Source: Candidatus Brocadiaceae bacterium (GTDB lineage: Bacteria; Planctomycetota; Brocadiia; Brocadiales; Brocadiaceae). From it: a stretch of DNA of 45,890 nt. The stretch covers positions 1 through 45,890 of the forward strand of contig JACVXV010000002.1 in assembly GCA_015661205.1 (NCBI GenBank). The letters run 5' to 3'. The notes beneath the pieces were generated by a model. The model worked only from the letters and a program-made list of their open reading frames with translations. It was not told the origin of the DNA and searched no databases. The translations under genes and the position numbers were made by a program. Below, in pieces: positions 8,423-17,534 of the stretch. The stretch's first letter is position 1, and every line of letters starts with the position of its first letter.

Positions 8423-10243
8423 CTACGGCATCTGCAACCGTAGGCCATCCAGCGACTCCCATCGTTGATAGACCTTGGTCAGTTCTTCTTCGATGGCTGA
8501 TATCCTGGACTTGACTTGCGCTATCTCTTCCTTCCCCTTTTGAAAAAAGAGAGGGTCACTCATGGTTTGGTACAGTTGGTGTTGCTCTGTCTCCAAGGCT
8601 TCAATGCGTTGCGGAAGAGAGTCGAGTTCGCGTTGTTCCTTAAAGCTGAGTTTACGTTGGCGTTCGCCTGGTTTGCGCGCAGGCTCAGACTTCGCCGGGG
8701 TTTTCTCCGGTGACGCCTTCTTTTTTTCTTCTACCAGACGCTGCCAATCGTCATACCCGCCGACGTACTCGTTTATCTTCCCGTCTCTCTCGTACACAAA
8801 GACGCTGGTAACCACGTTATTGAGAAAGGCGCGGTCGTGGCTGACCAGGAGGAGGGTTCCCTGATAGTCCAAAAGCAACTCCTCCAAAAGTTCCAGCGTC
8901 TCTATGTCCAGGTCGTTCGTCGGCTCGTCCATCACGAGGACGTTGGAAGGCCTGGTAAACAGGCGAGCCAGGAGGAGCCGGTTGCGTTCCCCGCCCGAAA
9001 GGGCGTTCACGGGGACGCGCACGCGTTCGGGTGAAAACAGAAAATCCTGCAAATAGCTGATGACTTGGCGCGGCCTCCCGTTAAAGGTAATAATGTCGTT
9101 GCCGTCCCCCACGTTGTCAAATACTGATTTATTCTCTTTTAGTTGCGCGCGAAGCTGGTCAAAATAGGTGACGTTGAGACGTGTTCCCATGCGCACGGTT
9201 CCCTGTTGTGGCTCCAATTCTCCCAGCAGCAGGCGGAGAAGCGTGGTCTTGCCGGAACCGTTGGGTCCGATAATCCCGATCTTGTCGCCCCGCATAATTG
9301 CCGCGGAAAAGTCGCTGACTACCGGATTTTCGCCATAGCCATAGGAAATATGCTCAACCTTCACCACCAGCGCGCCGGAACGTTCGGCCTCCTGGGTTTG
9401 CATACGCGCAACGCCCACGACCTGCCGACGGTCTCGCCGCTCCTTACGCATGTCTTCCAGCACCCGCACGCGACCCTCGTTCCTCGTGCGGCGTGCCTTG
9501 ATGCCCTGCCGTATCCAAACCTCTTCCTGCGCCAGCTTTTTATCAAAAACAGCCTGCTGTCCCTCTTCCGCGTCAAGCACCGCCTGCTTGCGCACAAGAA
9601 AGGTCTCGTAATTGCACGCCCAGCTTGAAAGGCGTCCCCGGTCAAGTTCGATAATGCGGGTGGCCAGTTTCTGTAGGAACGCACGGTCGTGGGTAACGAA
9701 GAGTATCGTGCCGCCGTAACGTATGAGAAATTCCTCCAGCCAACGGATTGAATCGACGTCCAGATGGTTGGTCGGCTCGTCGAGCAGTAAGATGTCCGGG
9801 TCGCACGCAAGCCCCCGGGCGAGTAGCACCCGGCGTTTGAGTCCGGCGGAAAGGGAATTGAACTCGACGTCGCCATTTAATTGCATTTGAGAGATCACCT
9901 TCTCCACCCGGTGCTGCCGTTTCCAATCCGTATCGGTATGGTGGCCGGATTGCTGGTGATCTACCGCCCCGGCGCTGCCCGATACGATATTGAATACGGT
10001 ACCCTCCAGGTCTTTGGGGATATCCTGGGAAAGGTATGCGGTACGCATCCCCTTTTGCCTGATAATCTCGCCGGAATCGGGCGGCAGGTCGCCATTAATC
10101 AGCTTGAGCAAGGTGGACTTGCCGGCGCCGTTGCGGCCAAGCAGGCACACCTTTTCGCCCCGTTCTATCTGCAACTGTGCGCCCTCAATCAACAAAGGCC
10201 TTCCAAAGCCCATACTTACGTCCTGCAAGCTTATCAATGCCAC
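8423..10243 (-). CDS. uup: ABC-F family ATPase, Uup type
   Basis: A 606-residue soluble protein with two fused ABC ATPase domains and no membrane segments. Domain 1 has Walker A GRNGAGKST at residues 36-44 and LLLDEPTNHLDVDS. Domain 2 has GPNGSGKTTLLRLLLGE, the LSGGERNRLLLARL signature and VLVMDEPTNDLDIETLE. A linker follows each core, and the last 90 residues form a basic, then coiled-coil tail (QRIEALETEQHQLYQTM, IAQVKSRISAIEEELTKVY), which is the Uup hallmark. ABC-F proteins act on the ribosome, and Uup also binds DNA junctions. The start is a GTG at 10243 with an AGGAGG six bases upstream. Confidence 0.92.
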   Translation of the reverse strand: MALISLQDVSMGFGRPLLIEGAQLQIERGEKVCLLGRNGAGKSTLLKLINGDLPPDSGEIIRQKGMRTAYLSQDIPKDLEGTVFNIVSGSAGAVDHQQSGHHTDTDWKRQHRVEKVISQMQLNGDVEFNSLSAGLKRRVLLARGLACDPDILLLDEPTNHLDVDSIRWLEEFLIRYGGTILFVTHDRAFLQKLATRIIELDRGRLSSWACNYETFLVRKQAVLDAEEGQQAVFDKKLAQEEVWIRQGIKARRTRNEGRVRVLEDMRKERRDRRQVVGVARMQTQEAERSGALVVKVEHISYGYGENPVVSDFSAAIMRGDKIGIIGPNGSGKTTLLRLLLGELEPQQGTVRMGTRLNVTYFDQLRAQLKENKSVFDNVGDGNDIITFNGRPRQVISYLQDFLFSPERVRVPVNALSGGERNRLLLARLFTRPSNVLVMDEPTNDLDIETLELLEELLLDYQGTLLLVSHDRAFLNNVVTSVFVYERDGKINEYVGGYDDWQRLVEEKKKASPEKTPAKSEPARKPGERQRKLSFKEQRELDSLPQRIEALETEQHQLYQTMSDPLFFQKGKEEIAQVKSRISAIEEELTKVYQRWESLDGLRLQMP

Positions 10244-10871
10244 GAAAATCCTCCTGACAAATTATCCCCGGAAATGGTACTGCGCGCCGCAGCGGTTGCA
10301 AGCATATCGGTGACGTGGTGGAAAACTACTCAGGTGTTTAGGCTGAAGACTGAAGGTAAAAACCTTTGCCTGCCGGAAACTTTGTGTATTTAACCTTCAG
10401 CCTGGCTACCTGAGTATTTAAGATAATAAAGATTTCATTGTGCGGCCAAGCCGCAGCAAAAGGAAATTTTAACCGCGAAGGGCGTGAAGGTCACGAAAAA
10501 AACATTTTAGGAGGGAAATACGGAATGCGGTTGGCATTGCAAGAAGTGAAACGGCGATGCAAATCCCGGCATTGTAAAAGGCGAATTAGGTAAATTAGGC
10601 AACCCCCCCCCCATGCGTAGGGGCGGGGTTTCCCCGCCCTTGTCAGCTCTTGTACCGCAACCGAGAAATCAGGCTTGCGTCTTGTTTCACGATGGCTGAA
10701 TTCATAGTCGCCGTAGGCGACACAATTTGAAACTCGAAACTCGAAACTTGGAACATAAACATGAAACATAAAAAAGGGGGTGAAACGTGTTTGGGATGAA
10801 AAGGACAGGCGCGAGGTGCGCTGTTGTATGCTTGATAGTTTTCGGCGTGTGCCGTAAACCGTTGATTATAT
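10244..10871. repeat. Repeat-rich gap before tRNA-fMet
   Basis: No gene. An imperfect 20-base dyad (CTCAGGTGTTTAGGCTGAAG against CTTCAGCCTGGCTACCTGAG) spans about 10329-10417. A C10 homopolymer lies at 10603-10612, followed by a GGGGCGGGGTTTCCCCGCCC hairpin (10620-10639). A partial CGCCGTAGGCGACACAATTT module at about 10708-10727 is the 3' module of the cloverleaf-like element at 16178. Confidence 0.55.
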
Positions 10872-10948
<77 letters not shown>

Positions 10949-11002
10949 TTATTTTTACGATGTGAACTACTTTGTCATCAACATGCTTTCTTGACGTTTG
11001 TT

Positions 11003-11030
11003 AGTATAACAGTCCACGCTTAAGTGTCAA
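11003..11030 (-). promoter_or_regulatory. Sigma70-type promoter of tRNA-fMet
   Basis: On the minus strand TTGACA (11030-11025) and TATACT (11008-11003) are separated by 16 bases, about 55 bases upstream of the mature tRNA 5' end. Confidence 0.75.
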
Positions 11031-11373
11031 GTATAAAAAACTTTCCATTTTTTCCCGGAGTTCTGGTACAATATTTTTATGCGGCAAAATATTTCACCGG
11101 TTTGTACACGGAAAGGCTGGGTGGTATTTTTTTAACGATACCGTTGGTAATCCCGCAGGAATTTTAAATTGGTAGCGCAACCGTCTCGGTTGCGCGGATG
11201 AAAGCCGCCGAAATGCCTAATTTAACGTGCAGGAAATTCAAAACGACCGTGTAATGGCAAGGCGCGCCTTGCCACTACGCTGTTGAAAGCCGCCGAAGGC
11301 TTAATTTTTAAGATGATGTCTTATACATAATAAACGTTTTACGTGCCTGGTAACATAAAAGGTGGAGAATAAG
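11031..11373. repeat. Gap upstream of purD with GCCGCCGAATGCC modules
   Basis: No gene. Two copies of the module reading GAAAGCCGCCGAA(A)TGCCTAATTT occur at about 11200 and 11283, with small dyads such as GGCAAGGCGCGCCTTGCC (11256-11273) and GCAACCGTCTCGGTTGC near 11177. An AAAGGTGGAG ribosome binding site for purD lies at 11358-11367. Confidence 0.5.
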
Positions 11374-12657
11374 ATGAAGGTATTAATCGTTGGGAGCGGC
11401 GGAAGGGAACATGCGCTCGCATGGAAGATTGCCCAGTCGCCTTTGGTGAAAAAGATTTTCTGCGCCCCCGGCAACCCCGGAATCGCTGAAATTGCCGAAT
11501 GTGTGGATATTGAGGCGGAAAATATCGAAGGGCTTTATATCTTTGCGCAAAAACAGAAGATCGATTTGACCGTGGTCGGGCCGGAAGACGCGCTTGTGGC
11601 CGGCATTGTGGACAGATTTAGGGATGGCCATCTGAACGTCTTCGGGCCGGATAAAAGGGCCGCTATTATCGAGGGAAGCAAGGCCTTTGCAAAGGCGCTT
11701 ATGAGAAAACATGGCATCCCAACGGCTGATTTCAAGGCGTTCGACGATGCAAAGCAGGCGAAGAAACACCTGACTACGGGCAAATTCCCCGTTGTCATAA
11801 AGGCCGACGGCCTGGCAAAGGGAAAGGGCGTTTTTATCTGCCAGACGCTGGAGGATGGCGAACGGTATATTGACGATATTATGAAGGAGAAGATTTTCGG
11901 TTACGCCGGGAATAAGGTTGTTATTGAAGAGTTTCTGGTCGGGGAAGAGGTCTCGATCCTTGCCATTACGGACGGAAACACCATCGTTCCCCTCTCGACG
12001 GCGCAAGACCATAAAGCGGTTTTCGACGGCGATAAGGGGCCAAACACCGGCGGTATGGGGGCGTACTCCCCCGTCCCCCTCGTTACTCCAAGTATGCAGA
12101 TTTTTGTCGAGGAAAACATCCTTGTCCCCATTGTACACGCAATGAAGCGGGAAAACCGGCCATACAAAGGCGTTATTTATGCCGGGCTTATTATTACCGG
12201 CACGGGCCCCAAAGTATTGGAGTTTAACGCCAGATTCGGCGACCCCGAAACGCAGGTGCTGCTTATGCGGATGAAAAGCGACATTGTGCCGCTTCTGCTG
12301 TCAACGGCAAACGGTAGCTTGGACCTGGAGAAGACGGTGATAGACTGGGACGACAACGCCTCTATCTGTGTCGTTATGGCGTCCAAAGGCTATCCCGGCG
12401 GCTATGAAAAAGGGTTTTCCATTACCGGGATTGAAGCGGCAAAAGGGCTGAACAAGGCGCAGGTCTTTCATGCAGGGACGACCAAAAAGCATGGGAGGCT
12501 CGTGAGCAATGGGGGGCGCGTTCTGGGGGTGACAGCGCTCGGCAAAACGATACAGGATGCACAAAGCAATGCTTATGCGGCAGTGCAAAAGATATCGTTT
12601 GAAGGGGCGCATTACAGAAGGGATATCGGCGCTAAGGCGATTGTTAGTAATAAATAG
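11374..12657 (+). CDS. purD: Phosphoribosylamine-glycine ligase (GARS)
   Basis: Joins glycine to phosphoribosylamine with ATP, the second step of purine synthesis. The start is placed at ATG 11374 because AAGGTGGAG lies just upstream; an in-frame GTG at 11362 falls within that site. The 427-residue protein has the family N-terminus MKVLIVGSGGREHALAWK, VVGPEDALVAGIVD, an ATP-grasp domain with FPVVIKADGLAKGKGVFI and VIEEFLVGEEVS, the DHKAVFDGDKGPNTGGMGAYSP loop, and EFNARFGDPETQ for metal binding. Length and motifs are normal. It is a single-gene unit; no other pur gene lies nearby. Confidence 0.97.
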   Translation: MKVLIVGSGGREHALAWKIAQSPLVKKIFCAPGNPGIAEIAECVDIEAENIEGLYIFAQKQKIDLTVVGPEDALVAGIVDRFRDGHLNVFGPDKRAAIIEGSKAFAKALMRKHGIPTADFKAFDDAKQAKKHLTTGKFPVVIKADGLAKGKGVFICQTLEDGERYIDDIMKEKIFGYAGNKVVIEEFLVGEEVSILAITDGNTIVPLSTAQDHKAVFDGDKGPNTGGMGAYSPVPLVTPSMQIFVEENILVPIVHAMKRENRPYKGVIYAGLIITGTGPKVLEFNARFGDPETQVLLMRMKSDIVPLLLSTANGSLDLEKTVIDWDDNASICVVMASKGYPGGYEKGFSITGIEAAKGLNKAQVFHAGTTKKHGRLVSNGGRVLGVTALGKTIQDAQSNAYAAVQKISFEGAHYRRDIGAKAIVSNK

Positions 12658-12939
12658 CCGCGGGTTGGGTTCCGGGCACAAGTAAGAATGTTAGCAAGTG
12701 TACCACCCGGCAATCTATATTATTTGTTTAGACAATCATGTGAACTATGCAATGATTGGTGAACTAACCGTACGATTCAGGAAGAAAATTGGTATTCAAA
12801 GAAAAGGGGTAGTTGAAGATATGAACAAGTTCCATATCCCCCCCCTACCCCCCGCCAGCGGGGGACACGTAGGGTGCGATACGCTCAAGGGCTTAATGGT
12901 AATTATTGTTTTCTTCACTTAAGCACGAATGGGAGCGGG
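12658..12939. other. Short gap with C-rich hairpin and repeat end
   Basis: At about 12836-12880 is a C-rich run followed by CCGCCAGCGGGGG, which can form a hairpin. At 12887-12930 is a degenerate version (AAGGGCTTAATGGTAATTATT..CTTCACTTAAGCACGAATGG) of the tail found at 17988-18027 and 18072-18114. A 74-codon open frame over this stretch has no recognisable protein features. Confidence 0.4.
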
Positions 12940-13602
12940 ATGGACACAAATAAAAAATGTATTCCTTATTACGGCTGTTTTTTGTGTATAATAATTGTTC
13001 ATATTGCAATGGGTATAATGTGTACTGCCGTGTTTTCCGGTGAACGGGATAAGGTTTTTTGGGATACAAAGTACGGGACGGAGGCTTATATTTTCGGGAA
13101 AGAACCGGTCGCGTTTTTAAGGGAGCATATTGACGTCCTACCCAAAGGAAAGGCGCTGGACGTTGCGATGGGGGAAGGCCGCAACGCCGTGTTCCTGGCT
13201 AAAAATGGGTTCGAGGTGGACGGTTGCGATATTTCCGAAACAGCCATTAAAAAGGCGCTGGAACTGGCACGGGAAATGCGAGTGGATATCCACGCCTTTG
13301 CGGCGGATTTAGAGACTTACCGGATGCCTGAAAATACGTACGACGTGATTTCCTGCTTTTACTACCTCCAGCGAGACCTCTTCGCCCAAATGAAGGATGC
13401 GCTGAAGCCGGGCGGTATGATTATTTACGAAACCTACACCACGGAAAACCTGGAACGCGGTTTTGATGGTCCCAAAAACAAGGATTATCTGCTGCAACCC
13501 AACGAGCTTTTACACGCCTTCAAAGACCTCAAAATCATCTATTACCGGGAATTGGTGGTAGATAATAAAAAGGCTGTTGCAAGTTTGATTGCACGGAAAT
13601 AA
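12940..13602 (+). CDS. SAM-dependent methyltransferase with N-terminal signal or anchor
   Basis: The start at ATG 12940 follows GGGAGCGGG. Residues 1-35 have two basic residues and then a long hydrophobic stretch (FLCIIIVHIAMGIMCTAVFSG), which reads as a signal peptide or membrane anchor. The remainder is a class I Rossmann methyltransferase: KALDVAMGEGRNAVFLAKNGFEVDGCDIS (motif I and the acidic end of strand 2), a conserved acidic residue in AADLETY, YDVISCFYYLQRDLFAQM and LKPGGMIIYETYT. This layout resembles the TehB-like, tellurite/thiopurine-type family. The substrate is unknown. An exported SAM enzyme would be unusual, because SAM is cytoplasmic, so the segment may be an anchor with the catalytic part inside. 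Confidence 0.8.
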   Translation: MDTNKKCIPYYGCFLCIIIVHIAMGIMCTAVFSGERDKVFWDTKYGTEAYIFGKEPVAFLREHIDVLPKGKALDVAMGEGRNAVFLAKNGFEVDGCDISETAIKKALELAREMRVDIHAFAADLETYRMPENTYDVISCFYYLQRDLFAQMKDALKPGGMIIYETYTTENLERGFDGPKNKDYLLQPNELLHAFKDLKIIYYRELVVDNKKAVASLIARK

Positions 13603-13953
13603 GGCGGAAACGCTTACCGCAGAGGGAGCGGAGGTGCAGAGGAGATGTGGAGAACGTAAAGGGTGGACACAATGATCGGTTGCTTCGACCACAAATTACA
13701 CAGGGTTGGAGCAGGTGGTGTGATAAAAACCCTGCTTACGAGCCTTAGAACAATCTAAGTGTTTTGTTAATACAATCTGTGTAGTCTGTGAAATCTGTGG
13801 TTTCAGGTTTTTTTATTTGATTTGCGACGTGACCGCGCTCGTTACCGTGTTTCCAATAGGTAACAATGAAGAGTCCTATTATCCGCACCCCTTTACGCGG
13901 GTGCGGTTGAAGCATTTTTGATACTTTCAAGAGGAAGATTAACGGCAAATACT
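13603..13953. repeat. Gap with ACAGATT repeat upstream of pcrA
   Basis: No gene. At 13771-13806 is an inverted copy of the dispersed repeat (AATCTGTG, GTCTGTGAAATCTGTGGTTTC). A CCGCACCCCTTTACGCGGGTGCGG hairpin (13878-13902, imperfect loop) lies just upstream of the helicase gene. Confidence 0.5.
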
Positions 13954-16158
13954 ATGCAGCTTTTACATGACGTTACTGACCAGCAGCGGGAGGCGATCGT
14001 CCATTTCGAAGGGCCGCTTTTAATTGTGGCGGGCGCGGGCAGCGGAAAGACCCGTGTGATTACACGCCGCATCGGCTATTTGATGTCGCAAGGGGTAAGC
14101 CCTTACAATATCCTGGCCATTACCTTTACCAACAAGGCCGCCCACGAAATGGGCGAGCGCGTTAAGCAATTCACGTCCCACAAGGGGCTGTGGGTTTCCA
14201 CCTTCCACAAGATGTGCGCACGCATCCTTAGGCAAACAATTGACAGGCTCGGCTATTCCAGAGACTTTAGTATTTACGATTCGGCTGACCAGATGAGCCG
14301 TATTAAGGCTATTATGGCCGAATATAAAATGGATACGGCGCAGTGGAAACCAAAGACCATCATCGCCGCCATCAGCAATGCAAAAAACAAGCTTATCAGC
14401 ACGGAGCAGTTTGCCGCTAGTGCCTCCGGCTATTTTAATGAACACGTCGCAAAAATTTATAGAAGATACCAACACATTCTTAGGACGGATGACGCATTGG
14501 ATTTCGACGACCTCTTAATTAAAACGATTGAATTGTTCAAGGCGCACGCCGATATCCTGCAGATGTATCAGGAGCGGTTCAAGTTTATCCTTGTTGATGA
14601 ATATCAGGATACCAATTACGCCCAGTATATCATCACACGCCTCCTGGCAGACCGGTACAGGAACCTTTGCGTGACGGGCGACCCTGACCAGTCCATCTAT
14701 GGCTGGCGCGGCGCGGATATCAGAAATATTATGGATTTTGAGAAGGACTACCCGGACGCGCGGGTGGTGCTGCTGGAACAAAATTACCGTTCCACGAAGC
14801 ACATCCTCCACGCGGCATCCAGCATAATCAAGAGGAACAAGTATCGAAAACAGAAGGATATTTGGACGGAAAACATGCAGGGCGAAAAGATCAAAGTGGT
14901 CGCCTGTGAAAATGAATACGCGGAGGCGGACGAAATTGTCAAGTTGATTCGGGCATGTAAGAATAAGAATATCAAGTATTCTGACATAGCCATATTTTAC
15001 CGCACCAATGCCCAGTCCCGCGTCCTGGAAAAGGCCTTGCGCAACCACGCGATCCCTTACACGCTCGTCGGGGGGCTGGCGTTTTATCAGCGGAAGGAGA
15101 TCAAAGACCTTTTGTCGTATCTTAGGCTCTACGTTAATCCAAACGACGAGGTGGCGTTGGAACGCGTGGTCAACACGCCGGCGCGCGGCATAGGGGACAT
15201 GACGGTTTTTAAACTCAGGGAATGGGCGGCAACGCAGGGGAAAAACCTCCTGTATGCCATACGGAACGTTGATCAAATCCCGGAAATCAAGGGGAAGACG
15301 GCGTTGGCGATAAAGCGTTTTGCGGAAATTATTGCGCATTTGCATACGCTGCCAAACTCGCCGGTAGAAGAAATCCTGAAACAGGCCATCGACAAAACGA
15401 ATTACATGACGTTCCTCAAAGAATCCGGAGAAGGTGAACGGGATGCAAAGGACCGCATCGCGAACGTGGAGGAAATGGTGAACGCCGCGCATGAATACGA
15501 CATGAATTATTCCGAAGGCTCGGCGCAGGGATTCCTGGAAGAGGTGGCGTTGGTTTCCGACGTGGATGAGATGAAGGACGTTGCGGATGGCGTGACGCTC
15601 ATGACGCTGCACACCGCCAAAGGGCTGGAGTTTCCCGTCGTCTTCATTACCGGTATGGAAGAGCGGCTGCTGCCCCACGTCGAATCAAACGATTCGGATG
15701 AAAAGGTGGAAGAGGAACGGAGGCTCTGCTACGTCGGCATTACGCGGGCGATGAAGGAGCTTTTCATTACGTACGCCAGACGCCGCACCAGATACGGCGA
15801 GACGACCTTCTGCACGCCTTCCAGGTTCCTGGGAGAAATCCCAAGAGAGATTTTAGAAACGATAGACAAGACCGACCGCAGGGATTGCTCCAGCAGCTTT
15901 TTCGCTAAAGACGATGATTTTGGGGAACCAGTCTTTTCGGTCGATATGGAACAAGACGTCTTCGTGCCTGTGCAGGTAAAACCGAAAGCCTTTGTCGCCT
16001 CTTTTGCAAATGGCGAGATAGTCAGGCATCCTGTTTTCGGTATTGGCAGGATACTTGAGGTGTATGGCAGCAACGACAAGGCAAGCGTCAAGGTCAACTT
16101 TAGCGCCGGAGGGGTAAAGAGTCTCCTGCTGGCTTATGCGAAGCTGGAGAAGGCGTGA
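13954..16158 (+). CDS. pcrA: ATP-dependent 3'-5' DNA helicase, PcrA/UvrD family
   Basis: Superfamily 1A helicase that unwinds DNA in excision repair and removes recombinase filaments. All motifs are present: Q-motif TDQQREAIVH, Walker A VAGAGSGKTRVIT, Ia AITFTNKAAHEM, II LVDEYQDTN, III TGDPDQSIYGWRGAD, IV LEQNYRST, V LMTLHTAKGLEFPVVFITGMEE and VI ERRLCYVGITRAMKEL. After a variable linker the C-terminus has a Tudor-like domain (VRHPVFGIGRILEVYG..VNFSAGGVKSLLL) typical of PcrA. The ATG at 13954 gives 734 residues; a TTG at 13918 would add 12. It is closer to PcrA than to Rep, and the gene stands alone. Confidence 0.94.
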   Translation: MQLLHDVTDQQREAIVHFEGPLLIVAGAGSGKTRVITRRIGYLMSQGVSPYNILAITFTNKAAHEMGERVKQFTSHKGLWVSTFHKMCARILRQTIDRLGYSRDFSIYDSADQMSRIKAIMAEYKMDTAQWKPKTIIAAISNAKNKLISTEQFAASASGYFNEHVAKIYRRYQHILRTDDALDFDDLLIKTIELFKAHADILQMYQERFKFILVDEYQDTNYAQYIITRLLADRYRNLCVTGDPDQSIYGWRGADIRNIMDFEKDYPDARVVLLEQNYRSTKHILHAASSIIKRNKYRKQKDIWTENMQGEKIKVVACENEYAEADEIVKLIRACKNKNIKYSDIAIFYRTNAQSRVLEKALRNHAIPYTLVGGLAFYQRKEIKDLLSYLRLYVNPNDEVALERVVNTPARGIGDMTVFKLREWAATQGKNLLYAIRNVDQIPEIKGKTALAIKRFAEIIAHLHTLPNSPVEEILKQAIDKTNYMTFLKESGEGERDAKDRIANVEEMVNAAHEYDMNYSEGSAQGFLEEVALVSDVDEMKDVADGVTLMTLHTAKGLEFPVVFITGMEERLLPHVESNDSDEKVEEERRLCYVGITRAMKELFITYARRRTRYGETTFCTPSRFLGEIPREILETIDKTDRRDCSSSFFAKDDDFGEPVFSVDMEQDVFVPVQVKPKAFVASFANGEIVRHPVFGIGRILEVYGSNDKASVKVNFSAGGVKSLLLAYAKLEKA

Positions 16159-16177
16159 TTTAACGTATAGAAATCTC

Positions 16178-16283
16178 GTAGCGCGGGGGTTCATCCCCCG
16201 CCTGGCGTGCATTCCCAATGCCATTGCCGGCCATGAAGGCCGGCGCTACACAAAAACCGTCGCCGTAGGCGACATAATTTAAA
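16178..16283. repeat. Cloverleaf-like hairpin repeat, copy 1
   Basis: GTAGCGC (16178-16184) can pair with GCGCTAC (16243-16249), closing three hairpins: GCGGGGG-TTCAT-CCCCCGC, TGGC..TGCATTCCC-AATGCCA and CCGGCCATGAAGGCCGG. A separate GTCGCC-GTA-GGCGAC hairpin and CATAATTTAAA follow. A second full-length direct copy lies at 33693-33800. Confidence 0.75.
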
Positions 16284-16345
16284 TTGTATAAAAATTCCAA
16301 ATTCAGGGGAATAAGGGATGTTGTTTATTAACAAGGAGGTTAAAT

Positions 16346-17287
16346 ATGGCACATGATATTTTACTGGAGAGTGGAACAAATGAGGCGGAAATTGCTGAGC
16401 TTATAGTTGGCAGTCAGCACTTCGGCGTGAACGTTGTAAAGATTAAGGAGTTTGTCCAGTACGACCGGCTGACCGTTACAAAGCCGCCCGGCAGGCATTC
16501 CTCCGTACAAGGGATATTCTTGTTGCGCGGCAAAACCGTTCCGCTCATCGACCTCAACGCGCATCTCGCTATTAAGGCAGAAAAGCTAACGACTACGCGC
16601 ATTGTCGTAATTACCGAATTCAACAGTATTGTCATGGGATTCATCATTGATGCGGTTGATCGTATTCACCGTGTATCGTGGAAAGACATTCAACCGTTGA
16701 GCGCCATGCTTCAGGCGCACCCTTTACCCGTTACCAGTTCTGTAAACATAAAAGGCACGGAAATCATGATGCTTGATCTTGAGCGTATTGTGGGGGAAAT
16801 TATCCCTTCTGCAGGGTTTGGCGCTCCGGTAGTCAATCCCAAACTTATTGAGGTCAGCAAAGAAGAGGCACGCAAGGCATACAAACTTTTGTTTGCCGAA
16901 GATTCCAATACGATCAGATCTCATGTGACAAAAGCGCTTAAGGCTGTCGGTTATATCAATATAACGGGTTATGAAAACGGTCAGGACGCCTACGAAGCCA
17001 TTATTGCACTGCAAAAACAGGCGGAAGTTGAAGGACGTAAAATAAGCGACTTCATATCCTTGGCAATTTTAGACATTGAAATGCCGCAACTGGATGGATT
17101 AACGTTATGCAAGAGGATAAAGTATGACCTTGGCCTGACAAGCGTTCCCGTTTTGATATTTTCATCCCTGATAACGGAGCAAATGGCTATTAAATGTGAA
17201 AAAATGGGGGCAGATGGATATACAACAAAACCCAGCATGGAACATCTTATTGAGATGATTGATAAGTTTTGTTTTAAGAAGGGATGA
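16346..17287 (+). CDS. cheV: Chemotaxis coupling protein CheV (CheW domain plus receiver)
   Basis: A 313-residue, two-domain protein. Residues about 15-155 are a CheW-like coupling domain (FGVNVVKIKEFVQYDRLTV, GIFLLRGKTVPLIDLNAHL, MLDLERIVGEI) that links chemoreceptors to CheA. Residues about 178-310 are a response receiver with the acid pair E185/D186, phospho-acceptor D243 in LAILDIEMPQLDG and K295 in YTTKPSM. CheV adapts the signalling array through phosphorylation of its receiver. A strong AAGGAGG site lies 8 bases before the ATG. No other che gene is in the window, so it must work with a CheA encoded elsewhere. Confidence 0.94.
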   Translation: MAHDILLESGTNEAEIAELIVGSQHFGVNVVKIKEFVQYDRLTVTKPPGRHSSVQGIFLLRGKTVPLIDLNAHLAIKAEKLTTTRIVVITEFNSIVMGFIIDAVDRIHRVSWKDIQPLSAMLQAHPLPVTSSVNIKGTEIMMLDLERIVGEIIPSAGFGAPVVNPKLIEVSKEEARKAYKLLFAEDSNTIRSHVTKALKAVGYINITGYENGQDAYEAIIALQKQAEVEGRKISDFISLAILDIEMPQLDGLTLCKRIKYDLGLTSVPVLIFSSLITEQMAIKCEKMGADGYTTKPSMEHLIEMIDKFCFKKG

Positions 17288-17534
17288 TTGTGCATCCTTA
17301 GTACGTTGCGGAAAACCCACCCCTGCACGATGTGTAGGGACTTGATGAGGCTATGTATATTTCGGAGCGTTGCAAGCCGCAAAACGTTCGGTTCAGGCTA
17401 CAAGCATGAACCGTCCGGCTGTTGATGTAGGGACACGGCGCCCGTGTCCCCGGCGCGAATACGAATAGATCGCCGAAGGCCAAATTTACGCCGTATAGAA
17501 ATTTCAAAATAATCTCGTTGCGCGGGGGGCATCC
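17288..17534. repeat. Repeat-filled gap, left part
   Basis: No gene. The stretch contains AACCCACCCCTGC (partial copy of the element at 7104), a GTAGGGACACGGCGCCCGTGTCCC hairpin near 17428-17452, and GATCGCCGAAGGCCAAATTT. A GCGCGGGGGGCATCC half of the cloverleaf hairpin ends exactly where the next element begins. Confidence 0.55.

Noticed and set aside
12698-12922. 74-codon frame upstream of the methyltransferase
   Set aside because: It reads through a C-rich hairpin and a repeat tail, with no ribosome binding site and no recognisable domain.
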